A program made the translations under genes and the position numbers. Positions 51,379 through 61,488 of a stretch of DNA of 64,000 nt are shown piece after piece. The DNA is from CALFVT01 sp964513675. Lineage in GTDB: Bacteria; Pseudomonadota; Alphaproteobacteria; Caulobacterales; Maricaulaceae. The notes below the pieces were generated by a model, which searched no databases, was not told where the DNA came from, and saw only the letters and a program-made list of their open reading frames with translations. Each line of letters begins with the position of its first letter. Position 1 is the first letter of the stretch. The DNA lies in contig CAZEOD010000003.1 of the NCBI GenBank assembly GCA_964513675.1, positions 17,528 to 81,527 of the forward strand. Direction: 5' to 3'.

Positions 51379-52692
51379 ATGTCTGAAACAGACCTAGAAA
51401 CACCCAAAGACTTACCCGAAGGCGTGGGACGCACTATAAGCCTTGATGAGCTTAAGGTTAAAAAACCAGCTGAGCTTATACAATTTGCTGAAGCTGTTGG
51501 AATTGAAAACGCAAGTAGTATGCGCAAGCAGGAAATATTCTTTTCTGTCCTAAAAGACCTAGCAGAACGCGATGTTGAAATTATTGGCAGCGGCGTGATT
51601 GAAGTCCTTCAAGATGGATTTGGATTTCTGCGCGCGCCCGAAGCGAATTACCTTCCAGGCCCGGATGATATCTATGTAAGCCCTAATTATATCCGCCGTC
51701 ACGGCCTGCGGACGGGGGATTCTATTTCAGGCGAAATCAGAAGTCCGCGTGACGGCGAGGGTTATTTTGCCTTAACGCGCCTTGATAAGATAAATTTCGA
51801 AACGCCTGAAAATGCGCGCAATAAAGCGCATTTTGATAATCTAACACCGCTTTATCCCGATCAGCGTTTAGCCATGGAAATAGAAAACCCAACACGCAAA
51901 GATATTTCGGGCCGCGTTATTGATATTGTTGTCCCGCTAGGTAAGGGGCAGCGAGCCCTTATTGTGGCGCCGCCGCGAACGGGTAAAACTGTTCTTTTGC
52001 AAAATATTGCCCATTCAATCGAAGCTAATCATCCTGAATGTTATGTCATTGTTCTTTTGATTGATGAACGCCCAGAAGAAGTCACGGATATGCAAAGATC
52101 AGTCAAAGGCGAGGTTGTCAGCTCAACATTTGATGAACCGGCAACACGCCATGTTCAAGTTGCTGAAATGGTTATCCAAAAAGCGAAACGTTTAACCGAG
52201 CACGGTAAAGACGTTGTTATTTTGCTCGACTCGATTACCCGCCTTGGACGTGCTTATAACACAGTTGTTCCAAGCTCCGGTAAGGTTTTAACCGGCGGTG
52301 TTGATGCAAATGCGCTGCAACGTCCGAAACGCTTCTTTGGCGCGGCGCGGAATATTGAAGAAGGCGGATCGCTAACTATTATTGCAACGGCTCTGATTGA
52401 TACAGGCTCGCGCATGGATGAAGTTATTTTTGAAGAATTTAAAGGCACGGGTAATAGTGAAATCGTCCTTGACCGTAAAGTCGCGGATAAGCGAATTTTC
52501 CCCGCCATTGATGTGACAAAATCAGGGACCCGTAAAGAAGAGCTTTTGGTCACGCCTGTTGATCTTCAAAAAACCTATGTTCTGCGCCGGATTTTAAATC
52601 CGATGGGGACAATGGACGCGATTGAATTTTTACTCGGTAAGCTTAAAGATACAAAAACAAATTCTGATTTCTTTGATAGTATGAATACCTAA
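51379..52692 (+). CDS. rho: Transcription termination factor Rho
   Basis: Rho is a hexameric RNA-dependent helicase that ends transcription. The 437-residue product has the N-terminal RNA-binding fold (VLQDGFGFLRAPEANYLPGPDDIYVSP), Walker A VAPPRTGKTVLL, Walker B VVILLDSITRLGRAYN, the Q- and R-loop segments (PSSGKVLTGGVDANALQRPKRFFGAARNIEEGG) and the C-terminal IEFLLGKL. It lies between heme genes and mnmE. Confidence 0.96.
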   Translation: MSETDLETPKDLPEGVGRTISLDELKVKKPAELIQFAEAVGIENASSMRKQEIFFSVLKDLAERDVEIIGSGVIEVLQDGFGFLRAPEANYLPGPDDIYVSPNYIRRHGLRTGDSISGEIRSPRDGEGYFALTRLDKINFETPENARNKAHFDNLTPLYPDQRLAMEIENPTRKDISGRVIDIVVPLGKGQRALIVAPPRTGKTVLLQNIAHSIEANHPECYVIVLLIDERPEEVTDMQRSVKGEVVSSTFDEPATRHVQVAEMVIQKAKRLTEHGKDVVILLDSITRLGRAYNTVVPSSGKVLTGGVDANALQRPKRFFGAARNIEEGGSLTIIATALIDTGSRMDEVIFEEFKGTGNSEIVLDRKVADKRIFPAIDVTKSGTRKEELLVTPVDLQKTYVLRRILNPMGTMDAIEFLLGKLKDTKTNSDFFDSMNT

Positions 52693-52710
52693 GCATTTGA
52701 TAATATGAGT

Positions 52711-53631
52711 TTATTTATTCAAACAGTTTAAATATTCCGCCGCGTTATAGCGCCCTATGATCGGTTTTTGGTCAAGGGCGTAATCTGTTACGATTAAATC
52801 ACTTGCGTTAATAAGTGATCTAGCGTCTTGCCGCGATGGGTAGGTCAAAACCGGTATATTTTTGCTCTGCAAAAGTTTTACGAGCTGAATATTTGGCCCG
52901 CCCCGCCCTGTCCAAGCGGCGATATTTTCTTGTTTTATACCGCCCTTTTTATAGCTATTTAGATCGCCTTGATCTCTTACGGACATTGATATCATCATAT
53001 TCGGCGCCAGGCGGGCAAGTTGCTCGGCTTGCCCCTGACTATATGCGATTAAAATGACCTTATCCGACATTTTATATTGTCGTATCATAGCAATAACATC
53101 CCGGTAATCTGCGGATGATTTGAAATCAATTTCGAGGTAAATTTTATCTTGAGCTATTTTTAAATAATCATCTAATGATGTCAGGGTTTGCGCGGTTAAT
53201 TTTCCTTCTGTATCATTAAGTAAGAATTTTTGCGCATCACGCCAATTTGTCGCTGCGACTGCGCCTCGCCCTGTACTGTCATCTTCCCATACTCCGTCAT
53301 GATAAAGAAAATGAACCCCATCCTTTGATTGGGCCACGTCAATTTCAGCAATTAATACACCGTGATTGATAAGGGCTAAAAGACCATCTTTCGAGTTCTC
53401 AGACAGGCCTTTCTGTTTAGACGTTCCGCGGTGGGCCGCAAGAAGAGCGGCGCTTTTCGGCAAACATTGAAAATGGCGTTTTATAGGGTAGCTTGCAAGT
53501 GAGCGGGCGGCTTGTTCATTTATCGCTTCCGCCGTCACGTCGGTACTTGGCGCTGTTGACGTGCCAGATTGGCTACAGCCGATAAATAAGGAGCTTGCTA
53601 AAATGGTAAGAAACGGAAATGTAAAACGCAT
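52711..53631 (-). CDS. Glycerophosphodiester phosphodiesterase lipoprotein
   Basis: This 306-residue protein has a lipoprotein signal (lipobox FIGC, Cys19) and a GDPD TIM barrel with AAHRGTSK, SENSKDGLLALINHGVLIAEIDVAQSKDG and LYHDGVWEDDSTGRG. It hydrolyses glycerophosphodiesters to glycerol-3-phosphate and an alcohol in the periplasm. It lies between rho and mnmE in opposite orientation. Confidence 0.9.
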   Translation of the reverse strand: MRFTFPFLTILASSLFIGCSQSGTSTAPSTDVTAEAINEQAARSLASYPIKRHFQCLPKSAALLAAHRGTSKQKGLSENSKDGLLALINHGVLIAEIDVAQSKDGVHFLYHDGVWEDDSTGRGAVAATNWRDAQKFLLNDTEGKLTAQTLTSLDDYLKIAQDKIYLEIDFKSSADYRDVIAMIRQYKMSDKVILIAYSQGQAEQLARLAPNMMISMSVRDQGDLNSYKKGGIKQENIAAWTGRGGPNIQLVKLLQSKNIPVLTYPSRQDARSLINASDLIVTDYALDQKPIIGRYNAAEYLNCLNK

Positions 53632-53686
53632 AGAGCTAAACCCTTGGGCTTGTTATTTATTGATAAAGATGATTTAGGCTCAATAT

Positions 53687-55027
53687 ATGACAATCACACA
53701 AAAAGAAATGATATTTAGCTTATCATCCGGCGCGGGTAAGGCGGGTATATCGGTTTTTCGGCTGAGCGGTGAGGGGAGCTTAAAGCTCGCCTTAAAATTA
53801 TCTGGCCGCAAAAACCTTAAGCCGCGCTTTGCTTATTTATGCAAGCTTCGAGACAAGCGAGGTAACATAGTTGATGAAGCCCTTACGTTATATTTTCCTG
53901 CGCCCCATAGTTTTACAGGCGAAGATGTTGTTGAATTTCATTGCCACGGCAGTTTAGCCGTTGGGCAGGCTATGGCGAAATCTCTATCTGAATTTGGCGT
54001 GCGCCAAGCTGAAGCGGGCGAATTTACACGTAGAGCCGTTTTGAACGGACAAATGGATTTAACCGAGGCGGAGGGCTTAGCTGATCTTATAGATTCTGAA
54101 ACTGAGGCCCAGCACACACAAGCTATTCGCCAAATGCAGGGAGGTTTGCGCGATATTTATGCAGGCTGGAAAGAAGCTTTACTCGACGCCTTGGCGCAGA
54201 TTGAAGGGGAAATTGATTTTCCAGATGAAGAGGATATTCCAGATGCGCTGTCTCATAAGGCTTATCCGGTTTTGCAAGACGTCAAAGACAACATTCAAAA
54301 CCTCTTACAAGATTCGCAGCGGGGCCAAAAAATAAGAGAGGGTATTTCGATCACCCTTATTGGCGCGCCAAACTCTGGTAAATCTAGCATTATCAATAGG
54401 TTAGCTAAATCTGACATTGCGATTGTAACGGATAAAGCCGGAACAACACGGGATGTATTGACTGCTCATATTGTTATCAAAGGGCTGGCCGTTACTTTGT
54501 CTGATACGGCGGGTTTGCGCGATACTAAAGATGTCATTGAAGGCGAGGGGGTGCGGCGTGCGCGCGCGAAAGCCCAAGAGAGTGACTTGCGCTTATGGGT
54601 TGTTGACGGCTCTGAAGATTTATGGCCGGAGCGGCCCGAATCCATAAAGGTGGATGATATTATTTTAATCAATAAGTCAGATGATTTACATATCAAAGCG
54701 TCCACTAAAACGGCTGATTTGGCTCAGTTTAATATCAGTGCCAAAACGGGCGATGGGTTTGATGATTTTTATGACCATTTAGAGGGAGAGTTAATAAAGC
54801 GCTTTGCTCCTTTATCGGGCGCAGGCTTAACGCGGCAAAGACATAAGGACTGCGCCTTAAGAGCTTATGCGTCCATTGAAAGAGCTTTATCGGCCTTGGC
54901 GATTGCGCCTGAATTAGCGGGTGAAGACATAAGACGGGCCCTACAGGCCCTGCGTGAACTCGCGGGGGATTCGGATATTGAGTCGGTTTTTGACCGTATT
55001 TTCTCGCGGTTTTGTGTTGGAAAATAA
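53687..55027 (+). CDS. mnmE: tRNA modification GTPase MnmE
   Basis: MnmE with MnmG makes cmnm5U34 in tRNA. The 446-residue product has the tetrahydrofolate-binding N-terminal domain, a helical domain and an inserted G domain: GAPNSGKSSIINRL, GTTRDVLTAHI, DTAGLRDT and INKSD. The C-terminal FCVGK matches the FCIGK motif with the reactive Cys. Confidence 0.96.
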   Translation: MTITQKEMIFSLSSGAGKAGISVFRLSGEGSLKLALKLSGRKNLKPRFAYLCKLRDKRGNIVDEALTLYFPAPHSFTGEDVVEFHCHGSLAVGQAMAKSLSEFGVRQAEAGEFTRRAVLNGQMDLTEAEGLADLIDSETEAQHTQAIRQMQGGLRDIYAGWKEALLDALAQIEGEIDFPDEEDIPDALSHKAYPVLQDVKDNIQNLLQDSQRGQKIREGISITLIGAPNSGKSSIINRLAKSDIAIVTDKAGTTRDVLTAHIVIKGLAVTLSDTAGLRDTKDVIEGEGVRRARAKAQESDLRLWVVDGSEDLWPERPESIKVDDIILINKSDDLHIKASTKTADLAQFNISAKTGDGFDDFYDHLEGELIKRFAPLSGAGLTRQRHKDCALRAYASIERALSALAIAPELAGEDIRRALQALRELAGDSDIESVFDRIFSRFCVGK

Positions 55028-55043
55028 TGTTTCACGTGAAACA
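55028..55043. other. parS site 1
   Basis: TGTTTCACGTGAAACA is the perfect canonical 16-base ParB-binding palindrome. It begins one base after the mnmE stop, 2.8 kb from parA. Confidence 0.93.
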
Positions 55044-55067
55044 TAAGCGCTTATCGGCCAAATTTAC

Positions 55068-55081
55068 GTTTCACGTGAAAC
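55068..55081. other. parS site 2
   Basis: GTTTCACGTGAAAC matches the parS core perfectly; the outermost pair is C and C rather than T and A. It lies 40 bases from site 1 in the gene-free spacer before mnmG. Confidence 0.9.
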
Positions 55082-55271
55082 CTTCATTTTAAGGCCGAGT
55101 TGCCTAATCTGGCCTAAGACTGCCACTGTTATGGATCAACATAACTCCCAAGCCCTATGATTTTAATGGATTTTACAGCATAAAATTCAAATCACCCTGT
55201 CATAAATAAGAATGTTGCGGTGACATTAAAGACTAACTCTGTTACGTCCTGCCTGATTAATGGAGTTGATT

Positions 55272-57170
55272 ATGCCCACCGACGGGAGTTTAAATCAAAA
55301 AAATTGGGATGTCATTGTTATCGGCGGCGGTCATGCGGGCTGTGAAGCGGCGGCGGCGGCGGCGCGGGCGGGGGCCAAAACGCTACTTTTGACCCATAAG
55401 CTTGAAACGATAGGTGAAATGTCTTGCAATCCAGCTATTGGCGGGCTTGGTAAAGGTCATTTGGTACGAGAAATTGATGCGCTTGACGGCCTTATGGGGC
55501 GGGTTGCTGATGCGTCGGGCATACAGTTTCGCCTTTTAAACCGCTCGAAAGGCCCGGCTGTTAGGGGGCCGCGCACGCAAAGTGATCGCGCGCTTTATAA
55601 AAAAGCGATGCAGGATATTCTGTTTGACTATGAAAATCTGACAATATTGGCGCATAGCGTTGAAGATTTACAGCTTGAGGCGGGGCGCGTTTCTGGCGTG
55701 GTGACGCAGGACGGCAAGATCTTTGCGGCGGAGCGGGTTGTCCTGACGACAGGGACATTCCTTAAAGGCGTTATTCATATAGGGGATGAGCGCACCCCGG
55801 CGGGGCGGATTGGCGAAGCGCCCGCGATTGGCTTATCTGACCGGCTATATTCATTAGGTTTGGATATGGGGCGCCTGAAAACAGGGACGCCCGCGCGCAT
55901 ACGTAAATCTTCTATTGATTGGGACGCTTTAGATCAGCAACCGGCTGATGAGGATCCTGTCCCGTTTTCCTTTTTAAGCGGGGCCATTACGGTGCCGCAA
56001 GTGAGCTGCGGCATTACGCATACTAATGAGAAAACACATCAGGTTATTTCAGAAAACATAAATAAATCAGCCGTTTACGGCGGTCAAATTTCTGGCCGTG
56101 GCCCTAGATATTGTCCGTCAATAGAGGATAAAGTCGTCCGCTTTGCTGATCGCGACAGACACCAAATATTTCTGGAACCCGAAGGTTTACCGGGAACAGA
56201 ATATGGGGATTTGATATATCCAAATGGTGTTTCAAGTTCTTTGCCTGTCGATGTCCAAGATGCTTTTTTGAGAACAATAAGAGGTCTCGAAAATTGCGTC
56301 GTCGAGCGCTATGGCTATGCGATTGAATATGACTATGTTGACCCGCGAGAGCTGCGGGCGACTTTAGAGACAAAAAAATTAAGCGGGCTTTATCTGGCGG
56401 GACAAATTAACGGAACCACGGGTTATGAAGAGGCCGGCGCACAAGGCATGATGGCCGGATTTAACGCGGCGCTGGCGGCCGCAGGGTCAGAGCCTTTTAT
56501 TTTAGATCGCAGCCAAGCCTATATTGGCGTGATGATTGATGATTTACTGGTCAAAGGCGTTACGGAGCCTTACCGCATGTTTACATCACGGGCTGAATAT
56601 AGGCTCTTGCTACGGGCTGATAATGCAGATCAGCGGCTCACCCCATTAGGCGAAGAGATCGGCGTTATATCGGCGGAGCGGAGCGAGATGTTTCACGTGA
56701 AACTTGACCGTCTGGCGGCGGCGGCGGCCTTAGCAAAAACATTATCTGCAACGCCAAATATATTGAATAAACAAGGACTTAAGATAAATTCAGATGGTAT
56801 AAGGCGCAATGTGCTCGACCTTTTAGCTTATCCTAATATTACCGTAAAATCCTTGGTGCATATATGGCCTGAGCTAAGTGAGCTTGATCGTAACCAAAGA
56901 GAGCATTTGGAAATTGAAGCGATATATGCCGGATATATTGATCGCCAAGCGCGCGACATTGCTGCGTTCCGGCGTGATGAGGGGTTACGTTTAGCTGATG
57001 GCTTTGATTACAGCTCTGTTGGCGGTATTTCTAATGAAGTAAAGGAAAAGCTCATCAAAGCCCGTCCGGCGACATTGGGGCAAGCTGCGCGTATCGAAGG
57101 CGTTACGCCGGGCGCGCTGACGGCGCTATTGGCTTATGTGAAAAAACAATCGGATAAAAAAGCAAGCTAA
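55272..57170 (+). CDS. mnmG: tRNA modification enzyme MnmG
   Basis: This 632-residue FAD protein works with MnmE. It has the dinucleotide motif VIVIGGGHAGCEAAAAAARAGA, SCNPAIGGLGKGHLVREIDALDG, RLKTGTPARI and the C-terminal EGVTPGALTALLAYVKK. The ATG at 55272 follows GGAG (55262-55265) and is preferred over the ATG four codons upstream. A third parS site lies inside. The stop overlaps the rsmG start by one base. Confidence 0.96.
   Translation: MPTDGSLNQKNWDVIVIGGGHAGCEAAAAAARAGAKTLLLTHKLETIGEMSCNPAIGGLGKGHLVREIDALDGLMGRVADASGIQFRLLNRSKGPAVRGPRTQSDRALYKKAMQDILFDYENLTILAHSVEDLQLEAGRVSGVVTQDGKIFAAERVVLTTGTFLKGVIHIGDERTPAGRIGEAPAIGLSDRLYSLGLDMGRLKTGTPARIRKSSIDWDALDQQPADEDPVPFSFLSGAITVPQVSCGITHTNEKTHQVISENINKSAVYGGQISGRGPRYCPSIEDKVVRFADRDRHQIFLEPEGLPGTEYGDLIYPNGVSSSLPVDVQDAFLRTIRGLENCVVERYGYAIEYDYVDPRELRATLETKKLSGLYLAGQINGTTGYEEAGAQGMMAGFNAALAAAGSEPFILDRSQAYIGVMIDDLLVKGVTEPYRMFTSRAEYRLLLRADNADQRLTPLGEEIGVISAERSEMFHVKLDRLAAAAALAKTLSATPNILNKQGLKINSDGIRRNVLDLLAYPNITVKSLVHIWPELSELDRNQREHLEIEAIYAGYIDRQARDIAAFRRDEGLRLADGFDYSSVGGISNEVKEKLIKARPATLGQAARIEGVTPGALTALLAYVKKQSDKKAS
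56690..56703. other. parS site 3, inside mnmG
   Basis: GTTTCACGTGAAAC lies within the mnmG coding region and is read as Met-Phe-His-Val-Lys-Leu. A perfect parS core inside a gene suggests double selection. Confidence 0.88.
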
Positions 57171-57808
57171 TGGCTTTTTCCAAAGCAGATTTTGCCAAAG
57201 CGTCGAAAGCATCGCCTGACATACTCGCGGATTATAGCCGCTGGGGTGAGCTGCTTATAAAATGGAACGCCCGTATTAATCTTGTTGCGCCGTCTACTTT
57301 GGCAGATTATTGGCGGCGTCATGCTTATGACAGCTGGCAAGTTATCCCCCATATCACTAATGAGACAGAGCGGCTGATTGATCTGGGGTCCGGCGCGGGT
57401 TTTCCAGGTTTAGCGGCGGCGATTGAGATGAAATCACGCGGAAAAGGCCATGTTTGGCTTGTTGAATCGGCGGGTAAAAAAGTTAATTTCATGCGCACAG
57501 TTATTCGCGATTTATCCTTACCCGCCACGGTTTTATCAGAGCGCGCGGAACATTTATCGCTTGAGCCATTTGACTGTATAACCGCCCGCGCCTTTGCGCC
57601 GCTGCCGCGTTTGCTGACTTATGCACATTCTTTTTGGGGGCCACAATCATATGGCTTATTTTTAAAAGGCCAAAGCCTTGCGGATGAAGTTTCAGCCGCG
57701 CAAGATCAATGGGACTTTTCTTATAAAACCTCGCCAAGTGTCAGTGATGAAACAGGGGTTTTGCTTGAGGTAACACAGCTTAAACGCTGTGAAAAAGGTG
57801 ATATATGA
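57170..57808 (+). CDS. rsmG: 16S rRNA m7G527 methyltransferase
   Basis: RsmG methylates G527 of 16S rRNA. The 212-residue product has the helical N-terminus (LADYSRWGELLIKWNARINLVAPS) and the SAM motif LIDLGSGAGFPGLAAAI with ITARAFAPLPRLL further on. It starts within the mnmG stop and overlaps parA by four bases. Confidence 0.95.
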   Translation: MAFSKADFAKASKASPDILADYSRWGELLIKWNARINLVAPSTLADYWRRHAYDSWQVIPHITNETERLIDLGSGAGFPGLAAAIEMKSRGKGHVWLVESAGKKVNFMRTVIRDLSLPATVLSERAEHLSLEPFDCITARAFAPLPRLLTYAHSFWGPQSYGLFLKGQSLADEVSAAQDQWDFSYKTSPSVSDETGVLLEVTQLKRCEKGDI

Positions 57809-58581
57809 CAACTCGCATACTCGCCATAGTTAATCAAAAAGGCGGCGTTGGGAAAACAACAACAACAATTAATCTGGCCGCAGCCTTAGCGCTGAAAGGT
57901 CAGTCTGTTTTGATGATTGACTTGGACCCGCAAGGCAATGCGTCGACAGGTCTTGGCGTGTCAAAAAATGCACCAGATCAAAATATTTTCGATGTTTTTG
58001 TAGACGGCGCATCTTTGCAATCTGTTATTCAAGCGACAACCGTTGAGGGCGTAGATATTGCGCCGTCTCATATGGATATGGCGGGGGTTGAGATTGAAAT
58101 TAGCGATAAGCCCGACCGCGCCATTCGGCTTAAAAATGCAATCGGCTCTTTGTCTAAAGCTTATGATTATATTTTAATTGATTGTCCGCCAAGTTTGAAC
58201 ATGTTGACGATAAATGCCTTAACGGCAGCGCGGTCAGTTCTTGTGCCTTTGCAATGTGAATTTTTCGCGCTTGAAGGTCTTTCCCAGCTTTTAAAAACAG
58301 TAGAAATGGCGAAAGCAAATTTAAACCCTAACCTTGTGATAGATGGGGTTATGTTGACAATGTATGATCGGCGAAATCGCCTCTCTGCACAGGTCGCAGA
58401 AGATGTTCGAAAACATCTCGGGCGGGCTGTATTTAAGACGATGATCCCGCGTAATGTACGTATTGCCGAAGCGCCGTCTTTTGGCCGGCCTGTTTTGACC
58501 TATGATCCTAAATGTGTTGGCTCAACCGCTTATTTACAGCTAGCTGATGAAATGCTTATCCGCCACGGAATTAAAAAATAA
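57805..58581 (+). CDS. parA: Chromosome partitioning ATPase ParA
   Basis: ParA drives origin segregation with ParB bound at parS. The 258-residue product has the deviant Walker A NQKGGVGKTTTTINLAAAL, DLDPQGNASTGLG, the Walker B DYILIDCPPSLNML and the C-terminal IAEAPSFGRPVLTYDP. It is coupled to rsmG upstream and followed by parB. Confidence 0.96.
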   Translation: MTTRILAIVNQKGGVGKTTTTINLAAALALKGQSVLMIDLDPQGNASTGLGVSKNAPDQNIFDVFVDGASLQSVIQATTVEGVDIAPSHMDMAGVEIEISDKPDRAIRLKNAIGSLSKAYDYILIDCPPSLNMLTINALTAARSVLVPLQCEFFALEGLSQLLKTVEMAKANLNPNLVIDGVMLTMYDRRNRLSAQVAEDVRKHLGRAVFKTMIPRNVRIAEAPSFGRPVLTYDPKCVGSTAYLQLADEMLIRHGIKK

Positions 58582-58603
58582 CATTAAAAACAAAGACTTA
58601 ACT

Positions 58604-59611
58604 ATGTCTGATGAAAAGAAAACAAAGAAAAAAACCCATAAAGATCGGGGGCTGGGCCGCGGGCTTTCCGCTTTAATGGCAGATATGTCGGTTATGACAG
58701 AGACGCCTGAAGCGGCCAAAGATAGCGAGGCCCCTGCGGGCGGGGCGGGTGATAATAGCGCGTCAACCGCTGTTTCGCCTGACGCTACGCCGCCGAAAAC
58801 ATCAGCTCAGATGACGGATAATCCGCGCGGGATAAATAATCTCCGGATTGATAAACTTGTTAGAAATCCAGACCAGCCGCGCCGTATTTTCGACCCAAAG
58901 AAACTTGACGACTTAACCGCCTCTATTCGGCTTAAGGGCGTGTTACAGCCGCTATTAGTTCGCCCTATTCCCGATCCGAAAAATAGCGGCACACAGATTT
59001 ACCAAATCGTTGCAGGTGAGCGCCGCTGGCAGGCGTCACTTAAGGCGGGTTTAGAGACCGTTCCGGTTTTAATTCGCGAGCTATCCGATCAAGAGGTTCT
59101 CGAAATTGGCGTTGTTGAAAATGTGCAGCGCGCGGACTTAAATCCGATCGAAGAGGCGATGGCCTATAAATCCTTAACCGAGCAGTTTGGCCGCACGCAA
59201 GATGAAATTGCGAAAGCCATTGGCAAAAGCCGCCCGCATATTACAAATATGCTTCGGCTGTTGACGCTCCCAAAATTGGCGCAAGATATGGTCCAAGAGG
59301 GCAAGATATCTATGGGTCACGCGCGGGCAATTATTGCCGCTGAAAACCCGTCACATCTCGCGCAATTAATTGCCGATAAAGCGCTATCTGTCCGAGAGGC
59401 TGAAAAAATGGTTCGCGATATGCGGGCCCCAAAAACAGCCGCGCCGCATAATGTCAAATCAGCCGATATTCGCGCTGTCGAAGATGACCTTATGAGCGCT
59501 TTGGGGCTTAAGATTGATCTTCGTCATAAAGGCCCAAAAGGGGAAATCCGCGTTTATTATTCAGATGAAGATCAGCTTGAAGATATTATCCGCCGCTTGA
59601 AGACGGGTTAA
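58604..59611 (+). CDS. parB: Chromosome partitioning protein ParB
   Basis: ParB binds parS and spreads along DNA as a CTP-dependent clamp. The 335-residue product has an N-terminal GLGRGLSALMA (ParA contact), a disordered linker, the CTP-binding region QIVAGERRWQASLKAG with VVENVQRADLNPIEEA, the helix-turn-helix TQDEIAKAIGKSRPHITNMLRL and the C-terminal dimer domain. An open frame runs upstream over parA, but MSDEKKTKKK is the usual type of start. Confidence 0.95.
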   Translation: MSDEKKTKKKTHKDRGLGRGLSALMADMSVMTETPEAAKDSEAPAGGAGDNSASTAVSPDATPPKTSAQMTDNPRGINNLRIDKLVRNPDQPRRIFDPKKLDDLTASIRLKGVLQPLLVRPIPDPKNSGTQIYQIVAGERRWQASLKAGLETVPVLIRELSDQEVLEIGVVENVQRADLNPIEEAMAYKSLTEQFGRTQDEIAKAIGKSRPHITNMLRLLTLPKLAQDMVQEGKISMGHARAIIAAENPSHLAQLIADKALSVREAEKMVRDMRAPKTAAPHNVKSADIRAVEDDLMSALGLKIDLRHKGPKGEIRVYYSDEDQLEDIIRRLKTG

Positions 59612-60413
59612 GCTTCATAGGGTATTGGTTGGTTGCAATCTTAATATTCGCGCCATCAAGCGCATCTTTAATATGAATATGCAGGTCAGAGACCCGCGCA
59701 GTCCAGCGGTCACCGGGCAGCCAAAGCCGGCAAGATATAACCGCGCCAATATCAGAAAACTCTGTGACATAAACCTCGGGCGGCGTTGGGAGGCTCATCA
59801 CATCTGGCGCAGCATTTAAAACATCCCCAAGATAGCGCTGGGCGTCTCTTAAGTTTGTATCATATTTCACTGTGATATTAATTATCGCCTTACGCGCGGC
59901 GTGGCGATTATAATTTTGAACACGGTTCGACCAAATAATATTATTTGGCACATAAACAGCTATGCCCTGATTATTTCGAAGTGTTGTTGCGAAAAGGCCA
60001 ATCTCTTCAATGGTTCCGCTGCTACCCGGAAGCTCGACATAATCACCAACTTGTAAGGAGCGGATGAAAAGCAGCATAACACCGGCGGCAATATTCGCGA
60101 GTGTGTCCTTTAGGGCCAAGGCAATGGCTAAGCCCGCCGCGCCAAAAGCTGCGAGCAATGTTGTCGGGGTTACGCCAATCCGAATAAGCGCGGCATAAAC
60201 TGCGGTAATTAAAATGAAATAATAAACCGAACTGGCCAATACGGGGCGAAGTGTATTATTAACCGTTTTTTGTAATAGGGATGAGCGCTGAATTTTTTGG
60301 CGGAAAAACCCCGCAATTATTCGGCCAATACACAATATAGCGACCGCAATGATAATATCGATAATAACCTTGGTATTAGGTTTAAAAGCTTCTGCGATAT
60401 CAATGAGCGTCAT
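59586..60413 (-). CDS. MscS-family mechanosensitive channel
   Basis: This 275-residue protein has three predicted membrane helices, the third pore-lining one being PTTLLAAFGAAGLAIALALKDTLANIAAGVMLL, then a beta domain (VGDYVELPGSSGTIEEIGLFATTLRN) and a cytoplasmic vestibule. It releases solutes upon hypo-osmotic shock. The end overlaps the parB end by 26 bases (convergent). Confidence 0.93.
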   Translation of the reverse strand: MTLIDIAEAFKPNTKVIIDIIIAVAILCIGRIIAGFFRQKIQRSSLLQKTVNNTLRPVLASSVYYFILITAVYAALIRIGVTPTTLLAAFGAAGLAIALALKDTLANIAAGVMLLFIRSLQVGDYVELPGSSGTIEEIGLFATTLRNNQGIAVYVPNNIIWSNRVQNYNRHAARKAIINITVKYDTNLRDAQRYLGDVLNAAPDVMSLPTPPEVYVTEFSDIGAVISCRLWLPGDRWTARVSDLHIHIKDALDGANIKIATNQYPMKLNPSSSGG

Positions 60414-60432
60414 AATTAAGCCTTGCCTTTAT

Positions 60433-61488
60433 TTAACGGTTTCGCTTTTGCGCAAATTGACCTAGCGCCAAGAGCAGGCGGCCGACTAAAATATCTTGGG
60501 GAGCGCCCGCCGTTTTAACCTGCGTTTCCGTTTCAAGTGACTGTGTTAAGGCGGATTGTAACGCCCGTGTCGGCCAAATATTTAATTGCCGTTTAAAGGC
60601 ATTTTGCTGCGCGAAAAAAACCGGCGGCCGAAGCGATTTAACGGCGGCCTCGACGCTATCTCCGCTCGCCATAAAGCTTTGCGCTTCGAGCAGGCGGGTT
60701 ATATGGCGCTGGAGCGCGCGAAGAATAACGGCGGGATTCATTTTTCCGGCAACGGCGCGCTGATAGGCGGCATCCCCGTCAACGAGCTTTCCAAGGCAGA
60801 TATTAGAGATAATATCGTCAATCGAACCGCCTTGACCATCTGCGGCGATATCGCGAACATCAATAAGATTAACCTGCGTATCAGGGCCTTGACCGTCACC
60901 TTTAAATAAAATCATTTTCTCGATTTCACTGCGAGCAATACCGCGGTTGCCCATTAATAAAGGCGTCCACGCATTAAGCGCGTCGGGCGTGATGGATAAG
61001 CCTTTATCTGAAAGGCTCGTGCGGATAAGATTTCCGACATCACGCGCATTATCTGCATAACACCCAATAGAGGCAAAACAGCCCGCTGCTTCAAAAGCTT
61101 TGCGAATAGCGGAGCGGGTCGACATATCCCCGCCTTCAACAATTAATCGCGCTTCGGCTTTTTCGGGATGGGTGTCGAAATTTTTAATAATCTTAGAAAT
61201 GGCAGCGCCCGCCCGCTCATGATCGAGGCGCAGCCTTACAAGCCGGCGGCCGCCTAAAAAAGAGAGGGCCGATAATTCATCCGCAAGTTTTGCAGGATCA
61301 CCGGTTAAATCATCGGCGGTAATGACGGTCGTAGAGAAGGGGTCATCGGGTGTGTCGCAGAAATGGCGAACCATGATATCGCTGCGCTCTTTTACAAGCC
61401 CGCCGTCGGGCCCGAAAAACAGCACACCAATAATATCGGCAGGTGGATTGCTAAGGAAAGAATTTACGCGATTTCCAGTAAGTTTCAT
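60433..61488 (-). CDS. holA: DNA polymerase III delta subunit
   Basis: This 351-residue clamp-loader subunit has the N-terminal pattern VLFFGPDGGLVKERSDIMVRHF, a Walker-like part and the terminal collar domain (VILRALQRHITRLLEAQ). It overlaps lptE by four bases. Confidence 0.93.
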   Translation of the reverse strand: MKLTGNRVNSFLSNPPADIIGVLFFGPDGGLVKERSDIMVRHFCDTPDDPFSTTVITADDLTGDPAKLADELSALSFLGGRRLVRLRLDHERAGAAISKIIKNFDTHPEKAEARLIVEGGDMSTRSAIRKAFEAAGCFASIGCYADNARDVGNLIRTSLSDKGLSITPDALNAWTPLLMGNRGIARSEIEKMILFKGDGQGPDTQVNLIDVRDIAADGQGGSIDDIISNICLGKLVDGDAAYQRAVAGKMNPAVILRALQRHITRLLEAQSFMASGDSVEAAVKSLRPPVFFAQQNAFKRQLNIWPTRALQSALTQSLETETQVKTAGAPQDILVGRLLLALGQFAQKRNR

